Of a stretch of DNA of 64,000 nucleotides, positions 17,043 to 25,675 are shown in pieces. The stretch lies in assembly GCF_013377535.1 (NCBI RefSeq), contig NZ_JABCJE010000001.1, positions 62,001 to 126,000 on the forward strand. The letters are read 5' to 3'. Position numbers and translations under genes: made by a program. The notes under the pieces are model-generated. The model made no database searches, was not told where the DNA came from, and worked only from the letters and a program-made list of their open reading frames with translations. Numbering within the stretch: the stretch's first letter is position 1; each line of letters opens with the position of its first letter. Source of the stretch: Donghicola mangrovi. Lineage in GTDB: Bacteria; Pseudomonadota; Alphaproteobacteria; Rhodobacterales; Rhodobacteraceae.

Positions 17043-17954
17043 ATGCAGATATACCTCCCGATTGCCGAAGTTTCCGTTAACGCTTTCCTCCTGCTAGGGC
17101 TGGGAGGCATTGTGGGTTTTCTGTCCGGCATGTTCGGGGTTGGCGGGGGCTTTCTGATCACCCCTCTGCTGTTTTTTATCGGCGTTCCGCCCGCTGTGGC
17201 CGTGGCCACCGGCGCGAACCAGATCGTGGCCTCGTCCTTTTCGGCGCTGATGGCGCACCTCAAACGCAAGACCGTCGATTTCAAGATGGGCGGCGTGCTG
17301 CTGGCGGGGGGCCTTGTCGGATCGGCACTCGGTGTCTGGGTCTTCAACTTCCTGAAAACGCTGGGCCAAGTCGACCTGCTGGTGAACCTGTTCTACGTGG
17401 TTTTTCTGGGCATCGTCGGCGGCCTGATGATGATCGAGAGCCTGCGCGCCCTCAGCCGCGCCAAACATGCGGGCCCCTACAAGGCCAAGAAACGCGGCCG
17501 CGGCATCGTCCAGACCCTGCCCCTGAAGATGCGGTTCCGCGCATCGGGCCTTTATATCTCGGTCATTCCGCCGTTCGTGGTTGGCCTGTCGGTCGGCGTT
17601 CTGGCGGCGATCATGGGCGTTGGCGGCGGCTTCATCATGGTGCCTGCGATGATCTATATTCTGGGGATGCCCACCAAAGTGGTGATCGGCACCTCGCTGT
17701 TCCAGATCATCTTTGTGACCGCGTTTACCACGCTGCTGCATGCGACCACCAACTACACCGTGGACATCGTTCTAGCCCTCTTGCTGCTGATCGGCGGCGT
17801 GATCGGCGCGCAATTCGGCACCCAAGTGGGCGCGAAACTCAAGGCCGAGCAGCTGCGCATCGCGCTGGCCTCTCTGGTGCTTATCGTCTGCGGCAAGCTG
17901 GCCTTTGACATGCTGATCACCCCGTCCGACCTCTACTCGATCGGATCGAACTGA
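17043..17954 (+). CDS. TauE/SafE (TSUP) family sulfite/organosulfonate exporter-like permease
   Basis: 303 aa with about eight membrane segments in two homologous halves. Each half carries the TSUP glycine-rich motif: GIVGFLSGMFGVGGGFLITPLL (N-half) and GVLAAIMGVGGGFIMVPAMIYILGMPTKVVIGTSLFQII (C-half). Family members move sulfite, taurine-derived anions or other organic anions; the substrate is not predictable here. It is followed directly by TIGR02186, an arrangement conserved in Rhodobacterales. Confidence 0.88.
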   Translation: MQIYLPIAEVSVNAFLLLGLGGIVGFLSGMFGVGGGFLITPLLFFIGVPPAVAVATGANQIVASSFSALMAHLKRKTVDFKMGGVLLAGGLVGSALGVWVFNFLKTLGQVDLLVNLFYVVFLGIVGGLMMIESLRALSRAKHAGPYKAKKRGRGIVQTLPLKMRFRASGLYISVIPPFVVGLSVGVLAAIMGVGGGFIMVPAMIYILGMPTKVVIGTSLFQIIFVTAFTTLLHATTNYTVDIVLALLLLIGGVIGAQFGTQVGAKLKAEQLRIALASLVLIVCGKLAFDMLITPSDLYSIGSN

Positions 17955-18718
17955 TGCTGCGCCTGATCGCCATTCTGTGCCTTGCGCTGCTATCCCCCCT
18001 GCCCCTGCGTGCCGAGGAGGTCGTCCTTGGCCTCAGCCACGAGGAAATCCGCATCACCACCCGCTTTGACGGGTCCGACATCCTGATCTATGGCGCGGTC
18101 AAGCGGGACGAAACCTCGGCCCCCGATCTGCCCCTGCAGGTCATCATCACCGTGGCAGGCCCCTCTGGCCCCACCACCGTCTGGCGCAAAGAGCGTGTGG
18201 GCGGCATCTGGATGAACACGGACTCGGTCGAAATCGACCGCGCCCCCAGCTTCTACGCCGTGGCTACCACCGCCCCGCTTAAGGAAATCCTGTCCGAGAC
18301 AGAGGACCTGCGCCACAAAATCTCGATTCCCCGCGCGATCCGTTCTGTTGGCGCACCGCAGAACATCGATGATGCCGAGGCCTTCACCGACGCCCTGATC
18401 CGCATCCACGAGCGCAACCACTCGTACCTCACAGCCGAGGGCGCGGCGCAGCTGCACGAAAACACCCTGTTCGACACGAACATCACCCTGCCCTCGAACC
18501 TGACCGAGGGAGAATACAAGATCCGCATCTTCCTGACCCGCGATGCTGCGGTGGTCGCGAACTACGAAACCCCGATCTCGGTCCGCAAAGTCGGCCTCGA
18601 ACGCTGGCTCTACGCCCTGTCGCGGGAACATGCGCTGCTCTACGGCCTCTTGTCGCTCGCACTGGCCGTGGCCGCAGGCTGGGGTGCCTCGACCTTCTTC
18701 GCGTTAATCAAACGCTAA
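17954..18718 (+). CDS. TIGR02186 family membrane-anchored protein
   Basis: 254 aa. N-terminal signal peptide (LIAILCLALLSPLPLRAEEV), an extracytoplasmic beta-rich region, and one C-terminal transmembrane helix (LLYGLLSLALAVAAGWGASTFFALI). The start of the mature protein, VVLGLSHEEIRITTRFDGSDILIYGAVKR, is the family hallmark. The function is unknown. It overlaps the TauE/SafE gene by 1 nt (TGATG), suggesting it is an accessory protein of that transporter. Confidence 0.8.
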   Translation: MLRLIAILCLALLSPLPLRAEEVVLGLSHEEIRITTRFDGSDILIYGAVKRDETSAPDLPLQVIITVAGPSGPTTVWRKERVGGIWMNTDSVEIDRAPSFYAVATTAPLKEILSETEDLRHKISIPRAIRSVGAPQNIDDAEAFTDALIRIHERNHSYLTAEGAAQLHENTLFDTNITLPSNLTEGEYKIRIFLTRDAAVVANYETPISVRKVGLERWLYALSREHALLYGLLSLALAVAAGWGASTFFALIKR

Positions 18719-18790
18719 TTCATCTTGGCAAAATTACCCCGGGGAGTGAATTGCGCCCCAAGGGCGCAAGAGAGGGGCAGCGTCCCTCTT
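18719..18790 (+). repeat. Intergenic CATCTTGGCAAAA repeat element with GC-rich hairpins
   Basis: The sequence opens TTCATCTTGGCAAAATTACC and continues through CCGGGG, GCGCCC/GGGCGC and GAGGGGCAGCGTCCCTC hairpin segments. It fills the whole gap between two convergent genes, and its last bases include the stop of the helicase gene. A close relative is at 44806-44852, with further relatives at 9925, 24879 and 55502. It probably doubles as a bidirectional terminator. Confidence 0.65.
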
Positions 18791-20312
18791 ATTCCGTGAA
18801 ATCCATCTGCAAGGGCGCCGGTGTGCCCCCCAGATCATCCACGCTCAGCGGCCCCGACGGTTTCGACAGGCGCGGACGCACCACCCAGTACAGCCGCTCG
18901 GACGCGCGCGTCACCGCCACATAGGCCAGACGTTTCCACAGGGGTTGCCCCGCCTCGGTCCGCCCCATCCGCGCGGCGGCATAGATGTCAGGCGCAAAGA
19001 CCTGCACATCGCTCCATTGCGACCCCTGCGCCTTGTGAATCGTGACAGCCGCCCCATGCAGGAACGCCGCCCCCATCCGCGCCGCAAAGGGGATAAAGGG
19101 CTCTTCCTCGTCCGGTTTCTCGATCTTGACGATGGACGCAGCACTGACCTGAGGTTCCTCTGCCCCCAGCACATGCAGGCGCGAGAACCCCGGCTTTCGC
19201 CCCGGCCCCAGATACACGACCTGAGCGCCCTTGATCAGGCCTCTGGCCTCCAGATCGATGCGCTTCTTGCGGTGTTTCAAAGGCAGTTCGATACCGTCGC
19301 AAATCAGCGGCTCTCCCTCAAGCAGCTCGGTCTCGGGCGCGCCATAGACGCTGCGGAAGGCGTTGATCAGCCGGATGCGCGTCGCGTTGCGCCAAACCAG
19401 AACAGGGCTGCGGGCCATCAGGTCCACCTCGACCCGCTGGCCCCAGATCACGCGATCATCCTCTCGGGCTTTCTGTTCAATCAGACGTTCGAAATCCTCG
19501 AACTCGACCGCCGGATCGGCCAGCGCATGGGCGATGTCCAGAATGGGGCTGTCCCCCTGCTGGCGGTGAATGCGGTTCAGGTGCATCACCGCAGGCTGAG
19601 GCAGCTTGTCGAACACCATCTTGCCCGACTGGTTCACAGGGGCCAACTGCGCCGGATCGCCGAACAGCATCAGCGTCGGGAAAATGTCCCGCAAATCGTC
19701 ATACTGGCGGTCATCCAGCATCGAGGCTTCGTCCACCAGACCGATGTCCAAGGGCTGCTCGCGCCGTTTCCAACCGGTGATGAAATCGGATCCGCGCAGC
19801 CCCGCCGCGGCCAAGGCCCCCGGCACGGATTTGTGGGTCTCATAGCTGGCCTTGGCGCGTTCCAGCGCCTCGTCCGTCAGGCCCTCGATATCCGGGCGCT
19901 CGGCGTTGCCCGCCAGCCATTCCGCGACCCGCTCGTATTCGGGGTCATAAACGGGGGTATAAAGGATGCGGTGGATCGTCGTCGCGGGCACACCGCGCAT
20001 ACGCAACACGCTCGCGGCCTTGTTCGTCGGGGCCAGAATAGCGAGCGACCGGCGCTCCTTCTTCTTTTTGCCCTCGTAATCGCCCGAGACGATCTCGACA
20101 CCTGCTTCCTCCAGCGCCTTGACCACGGCGGCCAGCAGCATCGTCTTGCCCGAGCCCGCCTTGCCGGTCACGGCCAGAATGGACTGCTTTTCCTCGATCA
20201 ACGGGGTGAGGATACCGTTTTCCACGTCCACGCCGACACCCCGCAGCATCTGCGTGATACGGTCGTGGGCCTCGGCCTGATCTTCGGAGAAAATAATGCT
20301 GGGAACGCTCAT
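18789..20312 (-). CDS. RecD-like / UvrD-C ATP-dependent DNA helicase
   Basis: 507 aa superfamily-1 helicase core. Walker A is LAVTGKAGSGKTMLL (around 48-62), motif Ia is ILAPTNKAASVLR, Walker B is LVDEASMLDD, motif III is LFGDPAQLAPV, and the C-terminal motifs are AVTIHKAQGSQWSDVQVF and RLAYVAVTRASERLYWV. It is shorter than RecD2 and lacks an obvious N-terminal extension. Such 'AAA_30/UvrD_C_2' proteins are common in alphaproteobacteria, with an undefined repair or recombination role. The ATG at 20312 is used. Confidence 0.85.
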   Translation of the reverse strand: MSVPSIIFSEDQAEAHDRITQMLRGVGVDVENGILTPLIEEKQSILAVTGKAGSGKTMLLAAVVKALEEAGVEIVSGDYEGKKKKERRSLAILAPTNKAASVLRMRGVPATTIHRILYTPVYDPEYERVAEWLAGNAERPDIEGLTDEALERAKASYETHKSVPGALAAAGLRGSDFITGWKRREQPLDIGLVDEASMLDDRQYDDLRDIFPTLMLFGDPAQLAPVNQSGKMVFDKLPQPAVMHLNRIHRQQGDSPILDIAHALADPAVEFEDFERLIEQKAREDDRVIWGQRVEVDLMARSPVLVWRNATRIRLINAFRSVYGAPETELLEGEPLICDGIELPLKHRKKRIDLEARGLIKGAQVVYLGPGRKPGFSRLHVLGAEEPQVSAASIVKIEKPDEEEPFIPFAARMGAAFLHGAAVTIHKAQGSQWSDVQVFAPDIYAAARMGRTEAGQPLWKRLAYVAVTRASERLYWVVRPRLSKPSGPLSVDDLGGTPAPLQMDFTE

Positions 20313-20372
20313 GGCGCGGACACTACACAGGCGGCGCGGGCAACGGAACTGGCAAAACGCCAGCCCCCTGCC

Positions 20373-21089
20373 CTAGATGATGATGAAGCCGTGGCTGATC
20401 GCCTTGGCCACCGCATTCACGGTGTTCGTAGCCCCCAGCTTTTCGCGGGCGGACTCGATATAGGCCCGCAGGGTGTGTTCGGAAATTTCCAGCGTCGCCG
20501 CGACCTTGGCCCGACTGTAGCCGCGCGCCAGATAGGTCATCGCGTCCACCTCGCGCGGGGACAAGGGGCGGGTCAAGCTGTGCCGCTCGACTGCGCCAAG
20601 TTCCAGAACGCAGTCGTTCAGCAGATGGGCTAGCACCAGCAGGTCTGCCATGTGGTCCGCGCATTTGATGCGCCAAGCCTCGGGGCAGGTATCGTCGCTG
20701 ATGGTGAAGACCGCATATTGCGCCTTGGGGCCACGGACCGGGATGGTCAGCCCTTGGGGGCCAACGCCTGCTGCGACGGCCTCGGTCATGATGGTTTGGG
20801 CTGCCTTGGTGGACCAATCCAGATCCTGCCAGTCGATCGGACGGAAGCTGTGATAGCAAGCGTGCACAACAGGATCCTGCCGCCCGTACCCTAATTCCAG
20901 ATAACGGGTCAGCCACGCCTCGGGATAGGTGCCGACATGATGAACCGCGCCGTCCGAGTTGGTCCAGAAATAGATCGCGTGCGCGACATCAAAGTGATCG
21001 CAGATCATCTTCATCACGCCGTGCAGATCATCCTGAGATTTAATTCCCTGAATAACCTCGAATATCGCCTTGATACCAACCTCGGGCAA
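20373..21089 (-). CDS. LuxR-family quorum-sensing regulator with AHL-binding domain (no luxI nearby)
   Basis: 238 aa. The N-terminal autoinducer domain carries W59, Y63, D72-P73 and W87. This is the same spacing as the acyl-homoserine-lactone ligands W57, Y61, D70-P71 and W85 of TraR. The C-terminal GerE HTH is LSPREVDAMTYLARGYSRAKVA...HTLRAYI (about 175-225). The start must be TTG at 21089: there is no ATG, GTG or other TTG in frame before the upstream stop, and GGAG lies 8 nt before it. No synthase gene is in the window, so it is a LuxR solo here. The ~150 bp upstream of it is unusually AT-rich. It lies downstream of ccr but behind the ccr terminator. Confidence 0.87.
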   Translation of the reverse strand: MPEVGIKAIFEVIQGIKSQDDLHGVMKMICDHFDVAHAIYFWTNSDGAVHHVGTYPEAWLTRYLELGYGRQDPVVHACYHSFRPIDWQDLDWSTKAAQTIMTEAVAAGVGPQGLTIPVRGPKAQYAVFTISDDTCPEAWRIKCADHMADLLVLAHLLNDCVLELGAVERHSLTRPLSPREVDAMTYLARGYSRAKVAATLEISEHTLRAYIESAREKLGATNTVNAVAKAISHGFIII

Positions 21090-21244
21090 AGCAATGGCTC
21101 CAATCAGAATACACGAAAGCCAAATAAGAAGCGGCCAAACATGTATAAAAAATCTAACAATATTAATGCCATTAGATTGGTTTGAACCGCGCCGAACCGC
21201 AAGGGATTAATTGCCGCTAACAGGTCGAAATGTAATTCAGTGCA

Positions 21245-21276
21245 ACAAAAAGGCCGCGCATTTCATAATGCGCGGC
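21245..21276 (-). terminator. Rho-independent terminator of ccr
   Basis: A perfect 10-bp stem, GCCGCGCATT/AATGCGCGGC, with a 4-nt loop. On the minus strand it is followed by CTTTTTGTTG. It is 33 nt past the ccr stop and separates ccr from luxR. Confidence 0.9.
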
Positions 21277-21309
21277 GCTTCTGTAGCTTGAGCGGCTATC
21301 GTGCGTTGA

Positions 21310-22593
21310 TTAACGCGCGGCCAGTGCGTCCTCGAAGGTGCGCAGGCCGGTCTTGGGGGCCTGAACCAGCACCGCCATGTTGCCGGGCTTGTGCTCGTTA
21401 CGCAGCATCTTGGTGTGCGCCTGGGGAATCTGGTCCCAAGTGAACACTTCGGACATGCAGGGGTCCAGACGGCGTTCGCACATCAGGCGGTTTGCCGAAG
21501 CTGCCTGCTTGAGGTTCGCAAAGTGCGAGCCCTGAAGACGCTTCTGGTGCATCCACATGTAGCGCACGTCGAAGGTGCAGTTGAAGCCAGAGGTACCGGC
21601 GCAGATCACAACGATACCGCCCTTTTTCACGATCAGGGTCGATACGGGGAAGGTCGACTCGCCGGGGTGTTCGAAGACCATGTCCACGTTCACACCCTTG
21701 CCTGTGATGTCCCAGATCGCCTTGCCGAACTTACGTGCTTCTTTCAGCCACTCGTTGTACTCGGGCGAGTTTACGGTGGGCAGCTGACCCCAGCAGTTGA
21801 AGTCCTTGCGGTTGATGACGCCCTTGGCACCCTGATCCATCACGAACTGACGCTTGCTCTCGTCCGAGATCACACCGATCGCGTTTGCACCTGCGGTATT
21901 CGCCAGCTGGATTGCGTACGAACCCAGACCGCCCGAGGCACCCCAAACCAGAACGTTCTGGCCGGGCTTCAGCTCGTGGGGGTGGTGGCCGAACAGCATA
22001 CGGTATGCGGTTGCCAGAGTCAGAGTGTAGCAGGCGCTCTCTTCCCAGGTCAGGTGCTTGGGACGGGGCATCAGCTGCTGGGCCTGAACGCGGGTGAACT
22101 GAGCGAACGAACCGTCGCCGGTCTCGTAGCCCCAGATGCGCTGGGTGGGCGAGAACATGGGATCGCCACCGTTGCACTCTTCGTCGTCACCGTCGTCTTG
22201 GTTACAATGGATGACAACTTCATCACCCACCTTCCAGGTTTTCACTTTATCGCCAACGGCCCACACAATCCCTGCGGCATCCGAACCCGCAATGTGGTAA
22301 TCCTGCTTGTGTACGTCGAAGGGCGAAATCGGTTTGCCGAGACCAGCCCAGACACCGTTATAGTTAACACCGGCAGCCATCACGAGAACCAGCACTTCGT
22401 GGCTGTCGATTTTCCAAGTGTCTACAACTTCTTTCTGGAACGAAACTTCGGGTTCGCCGTGACGTTCGCGGCGGATCGCCCACGCATACATCTTGGGGGG
22501 AACGTAGCCGAGGGGCGGCATTTCGCCCACTTCGTACAGGTCCTTTTCCGGCGCATCGTAGGGGGCAATCCCAGTGTTTGTATCAAGTGCCAT
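21310..22593 (-). CDS. ccr: Crotonyl-CoA carboxylase/reductase
   Basis: 427 aa, key enzyme of the ethylmalonyl-CoA pathway: crotonyl-CoA + CO2 + NADPH to ethylmalonyl-CoA. Medium-chain dehydrogenase fold. Landmarks: DLYEVGEMPPLGYVPPKMYAWAIRRERHG at the N-terminus, HIAGSDAAGIVWAVG (YHIAGSDAAG), the NADPH-binding VLVWGASGGLGSYAIQLA, and VICAGTSGFNCTFDVRYMWMHQKRLQGSHFAN, the CCR-specific C-terminal segment. The start at ATG 22593 has GGAGG 7 nt upstream; the longer frame to 22716 lacks an RBS. It is divergent from ecm, the enzyme two steps later. Confidence 0.97.
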   Translation of the reverse strand: MALDTNTGIAPYDAPEKDLYEVGEMPPLGYVPPKMYAWAIRRERHGEPEVSFQKEVVDTWKIDSHEVLVLVMAAGVNYNGVWAGLGKPISPFDVHKQDYHIAGSDAAGIVWAVGDKVKTWKVGDEVVIHCNQDDGDDEECNGGDPMFSPTQRIWGYETGDGSFAQFTRVQAQQLMPRPKHLTWEESACYTLTLATAYRMLFGHHPHELKPGQNVLVWGASGGLGSYAIQLANTAGANAIGVISDESKRQFVMDQGAKGVINRKDFNCWGQLPTVNSPEYNEWLKEARKFGKAIWDITGKGVNVDMVFEHPGESTFPVSTLIVKKGGIVVICAGTSGFNCTFDVRYMWMHQKRLQGSHFANLKQAASANRLMCERRLDPCMSEVFTWDQIPQAHTKMLRNEHKPGNMAVLVQAPKTGLRTFEDALAAR

Positions 22594-22797
22594 CGTCGTG
22601 CCTCCATGCTCCCGAAGTGTCGGGGGGGTAAACTCGTTCTGCGGCGCAGAATCGCGCTGCCTCTGCAGCATGGATATAATCCGTCGCGCAACATAGCAAC
22701 AGTTATCCCGCGTCATTTTGTAATTTTATGTCGCGACCAAAGTCTAATGCTGCGCCAGCAGCTTGTAAAATAGGGGTTTGCGCCGCATCGCGGCGAA

Positions 22798-22827
22798 TTG
22801 ACAGCGCCATATAATTCCAAGTACTAA
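22798..22827 (+). promoter_or_regulatory. Predicted ecm promoter
   Basis: TTGACA (22798-22803), 18-bp spacer, TACTAA (22822-22827), about 48 nt before the ecm start. A good -35 and a fair -10 in the divergent ccr/ecm region. Confidence 0.6.
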
Positions 22828-22835
22828 ATCACGAA

Positions 22836-22849
22836 CGCAAGAAAATTGC
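22836..22849. promoter_or_regulatory. Inverted repeat CGCAA-N5-TTGC at the ecm transcription start
   Basis: CGCAA-GAAAA-TTGC lies 8 nt after the predicted -10 of ecm and 26 nt before its ATG. The same arrangement occurs at 33828-33842 before mcl2. On the ccr side of this gap there are also direct TTGC half-sites (GCAACATAGCAAC, near 22688-22700). Possibly an operator for an EMC-pathway regulator. Confidence 0.4.
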
Positions 22850-22875
22850 TGAACCAGATTCATTGCGAGGCACCG

Positions 22876-24843
22876 ATGACCGAGACTCAGAAAGACCGCC
22901 CGTGGCTGATCCGCACTTATGCGGGGCACTCGACCGCAGCGAAGTCGAACGCCCTTTATCGTGGCAACCTGGCCAAAGGTCAGACCGGCCTGTCGGTGGC
23001 TTTCGACCTGCCCACCCAGACTGGCTATGACAGCGACCACGTGCTGGCCCGCGGCGAAGTCGGCAAGGTTGGCGTGCCCGTCTGCCACCTTGGCGACATG
23101 CGCACCCTGTTCGACCAGATCCCGCTGGAACAGATGAACACCTCGATGACCATTAACGCGACGGCGCCTTGGCTGCTGTCTCTTTATATTGCGGTCGCCG
23201 AGGAACAGGGCGCGGACATTTCCAAGCTGCAGGGCACCGTCCAGAACGACCTGATCAAGGAATACCTGTCGCGCGGCACGTATATCTGCCCGCCCAAGCC
23301 CTCGCTCAAGCTGATCGCGGACGTGGCCGAGTACTGCTATCAGAACGTGCCCAAGTGGAACCCGATGAACGTGTGTTCCTATCACCTGCAAGAAGCCGGC
23401 GCGACGCCCGAGCAGGAGCTGGCCTTCGCTCTGGCCACCGCGACCGCCGTTCTGGACGAACTGCGCCCCCGCGTTTCGGCCGAGGACTTCCCTGCCCTCG
23501 TCAGCCGCATCAGCTTCTTTGTGAACGCAGGCATCCGCTTTGTCACCGAGATGTGCAAGATGCGCGCATTCGTGGACCTGTGGGACGAAATCTGTCTGAA
23601 CCGCTACGGCGTTGAGGAATCGAAGTACCGCCGCTTCCGGTATGGCGTTCAGGTGAACAGCCTTGGCCTGACCGAGCAGCAGCCTGAAAACAACGTCTAC
23701 CGCATCCTGATCGAGATGCTGGCCGTGACCCTGTCGAAAAAGGCCCGTGCCCGCGCCGTGCAGCTACCCGCTTGGAACGAAGCGCTTGGCCTGCCCCGTC
23801 CGTGGGACCAGCAGTGGTCGATGCGGATGCAGCAGATTCTGGCCTATGAGACCGACCTTCTGGAATACGAAGACCTGTTCGACGGCAACCCCGCTGTGGA
23901 TGCCAAGGTCGAAGCCCTGAAAGAAGGCGCGCGTCAGGAACTGGCGCAGCTGGACGGCATGGGCGGCGCGGTCAGCTCGATCGAATACATGAAGGGCCGT
24001 CTGGTCGAATCGAACGCGGATCGCCTGAACCGCATCGAAAAGAACGAGACTATCGTGGTTGGCGTGAACAAGTTCCAGCAGGGCGAACCCAGCCCGCTGG
24101 TCGGCTCGGACGGCGGCATCATGGTTGTCGACCCCGCGGTCGAAGTCGAGCAGATCGAACGCCTGAACGCATGGCGCGCCGAGCGTGACGAAGCCGCCGT
24201 TCAGGCCGCTCTGGCCGAGCTGCGCGAAGTCACCAAAGCGGGCGACAACGTCATGCCTGCCTCGATCAAAGCGGCCAAGGCTGGCGCGACCACCGGCGAA
24301 TGGGCGGCAGAGATGCGCGCGGCGTTCGGCGAATACCGTGGCCCGACCGGCGTTGCCCGCGGTGTGTCGAACAAAACCGAAGGTCTGGACGATATCCGCG
24401 AAGCTGTGGACGCCGTCAGCGACAAGCTGGGCCGCCGCCTGAAGTTCTTGGTGGGCAAGCCCGGCCTCGACGGTCACTCGAACGGGGCCGAGCAGATTGC
24501 TTTCCGCGCCCGCGACTGTGGTATGGACATTGAATACGAAGGTATCCGTCTGACACCCGAAGAGATCGTTGGCGCCGCCCGAGAGAACGACGCCCATGTG
24601 GTCGGCTTGTCGATTCTGTCCGGCAGCCATATTCCGCTGGTCGAAGACGTGATGAACCGTATGCGGTCAGAGGGGTTGGGGGACATCCCCGTTGTGGTTG
24701 GCGGTATCATCCCGGACGAGGACGCGAAGCGCCTTTTGGGCTTTGGTGTGGCCAAGGTCTACACGCCCAAGGACTTCGAACTGAACCGCATCATGATGGA
24801 CATCGTGGCGCTGGTCGATCCGGCACCGGTTGCCGCTGAATAA
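22876..24843 (+). CDS. ecm: Ethylmalonyl-CoA mutase (MeaA type), coenzyme B12-dependent
   Basis: 655 aa single-subunit mutase: (2R)-ethylmalonyl-CoA to (2S)-methylsuccinyl-CoA. The substrate TIM-barrel domain begins RPWLIRTYAGHSTAAKSNALYRGNLAKGQTGLSVAFDLPTQ. The C-terminal cobalamin domain (about 520-655) has the lower-ligand motif DGHSNG (D-x-H-x2-G), SILSGSH and GGIIP. Its length and N-terminus fit Ecm rather than the longer (~710 aa) methylmalonyl-CoA mutase, and adjacency to ccr supports this. ATG at 22876 with GCGAGG upstream. Confidence 0.94.
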   Translation: MTETQKDRPWLIRTYAGHSTAAKSNALYRGNLAKGQTGLSVAFDLPTQTGYDSDHVLARGEVGKVGVPVCHLGDMRTLFDQIPLEQMNTSMTINATAPWLLSLYIAVAEEQGADISKLQGTVQNDLIKEYLSRGTYICPPKPSLKLIADVAEYCYQNVPKWNPMNVCSYHLQEAGATPEQELAFALATATAVLDELRPRVSAEDFPALVSRISFFVNAGIRFVTEMCKMRAFVDLWDEICLNRYGVEESKYRRFRYGVQVNSLGLTEQQPENNVYRILIEMLAVTLSKKARARAVQLPAWNEALGLPRPWDQQWSMRMQQILAYETDLLEYEDLFDGNPAVDAKVEALKEGARQELAQLDGMGGAVSSIEYMKGRLVESNADRLNRIEKNETIVVGVNKFQQGEPSPLVGSDGGIMVVDPAVEVEQIERLNAWRAERDEAAVQAALAELREVTKAGDNVMPASIKAAKAGATTGEWAAEMRAAFGEYRGPTGVARGVSNKTEGLDDIREAVDAVSDKLGRRLKFLVGKPGLDGHSNGAEQIAFRARDCGMDIEYEGIRLTPEEIVGAARENDAHVVGLSILSGSHIPLVEDVMNRMRSEGLGDIPVVVGGIIPDEDAKRLLGFGVAKVYTPKDFELNRIMMDIVALVDPAPVAAE

Positions 24844-24878
24844 CCGGCGTTCGCGGCGGCTGGACCGCCGGTGACGTT

Positions 24879-24900
24879 GAGTATTTATCGCAAAAAGAAG
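24879..24900 (-). repeat. Degenerate copy of the CATCTTGG...ATAC intergenic repeat
   Basis: On the minus strand this reads CTTCTTTTTGCG then ATAAATACTC, resembling the CTTCATCTTGGCAAAAATACC element of 44804. It sits just past the ecm stop and before the ecm terminator. Similarity is partial. Confidence 0.35.
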
Positions 24901-24903
24901 CAT

Positions 24904-24937
24904 GGGGCTTGCCAATCGGCGGGCCCCGTTCTTTTTT
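24904..24937 (+). terminator. Rho-independent terminator of ecm
   Basis: GGGGCTTGCC and GGCGGGCCCC pair over 10 positions (two G-T) with an AATC loop, followed by GTTCTTTTTT. It explains why deoD does not start at the ATG at 24902, which lies inside the hairpin. Confidence 0.88.
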
Positions 24938-24967
24938 GACCGTCAGGTAAATGCGGGAGACTTCGAG

Positions 24968-25672
24968 ATGACGGTACATATTGGCGCAAAGCCGGGGCAA
25001 ATCGCCGAGACGGTGCTGATGCCGGGTGATCCCTATCGGGCCAAGTGGGCGGCCGAGACGTTTCTGGAAAGCGCCGAGTTGGTGAATGAGGTGCGCGGGA
25101 TGCTGGGATTCACCGGCACGTGGCGCGGGCATCGGGTGACCATTCAGGGCAGCGGGATGGGAATGCCGTCGCTGTCCATCTATGCCAACGAGTTGATCAA
25201 GGACTACGGTGCGCAGACATTGATCCGGATTGGGTCGGCTGGCGGGATGCAGCCTCAGGTCAAGATCCGCGATCTGGTGATTGCGATGACCAGTTCGACG
25301 CTTTCGACGCCGTCCTCGGGGATTTTCCGAGAGCTGAAATATGCGCCCTGTGCCGATTTCGGGCTCCTGCGGGCGGCGGTTGCAGCGGCCGAGGCGCGTG
25401 GGTCGGTGCCCCATGTGGGCGGGATCTATAGCTCTGACGTGTTTTATGACGAGCGCCCCGATCTGAACGAGCAGATGACCCGTCACGGTATTCTAGCGGT
25501 CGAGATGGAGGCGGCTGAGCTTTATACCTTGGCAGCGCGCTATGGGCGGCGGGCTTTGGCGATCCTGACGATCTCGGACCACCTTCAGACCGGTGAGGCG
25601 CTGCCCTCCGAGGACCGCGAGCGCAGCTTTGGCGAGATGGTCGAGATTGCTTTGGAAGCGGCCTTCGCCTGA
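24968..25672 (+). CDS. deoD: Purine nucleoside phosphorylase (DeoD type)
   Basis: 234 aa trimer-of-dimers type phosphorylase. Cleaves purine (deoxy)nucleosides with phosphate. Motifs: [25 protein letters not shown] (phosphate site G-D-P-x-R), [25 protein letters not shown], and [12 protein letters not shown] (nucleoside site). ATG at 24968, with GGGAG upstream, gives the canonical DeoD N-terminus. It may work with the BMP nucleoside importer at 12.3-16.9 kb. Confidence 0.94.
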   Translation: MTVHIGAKPGQIAETVLMPGDPYRAKWAAETFLESAELVNEVRGMLGFTGTWRGHRVTIQGSGMGMPSLSIYANELIKDYGAQTLIRIGSAGGMQPQVKIRDLVIAMTSSTLSTPSSGIFRELKYAPCADFGLLRAAVAAAEARGSVPHVGGIYSSDVFYDERPDLNEQMTRHGILAVEMEAAELYTLAARYGRRALAILTISDHLQTGEALPSEDRERSFGEMVEIALEAAFA

Positions 25673-25675
25673 GGG

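Noticed and set aside
24902-24967. Upstream ATG extending deoD
   Set aside because: It lies inside the ecm terminator hairpin; the ATG at 24968 gives the canonical DeoD N-terminus with an RBS.
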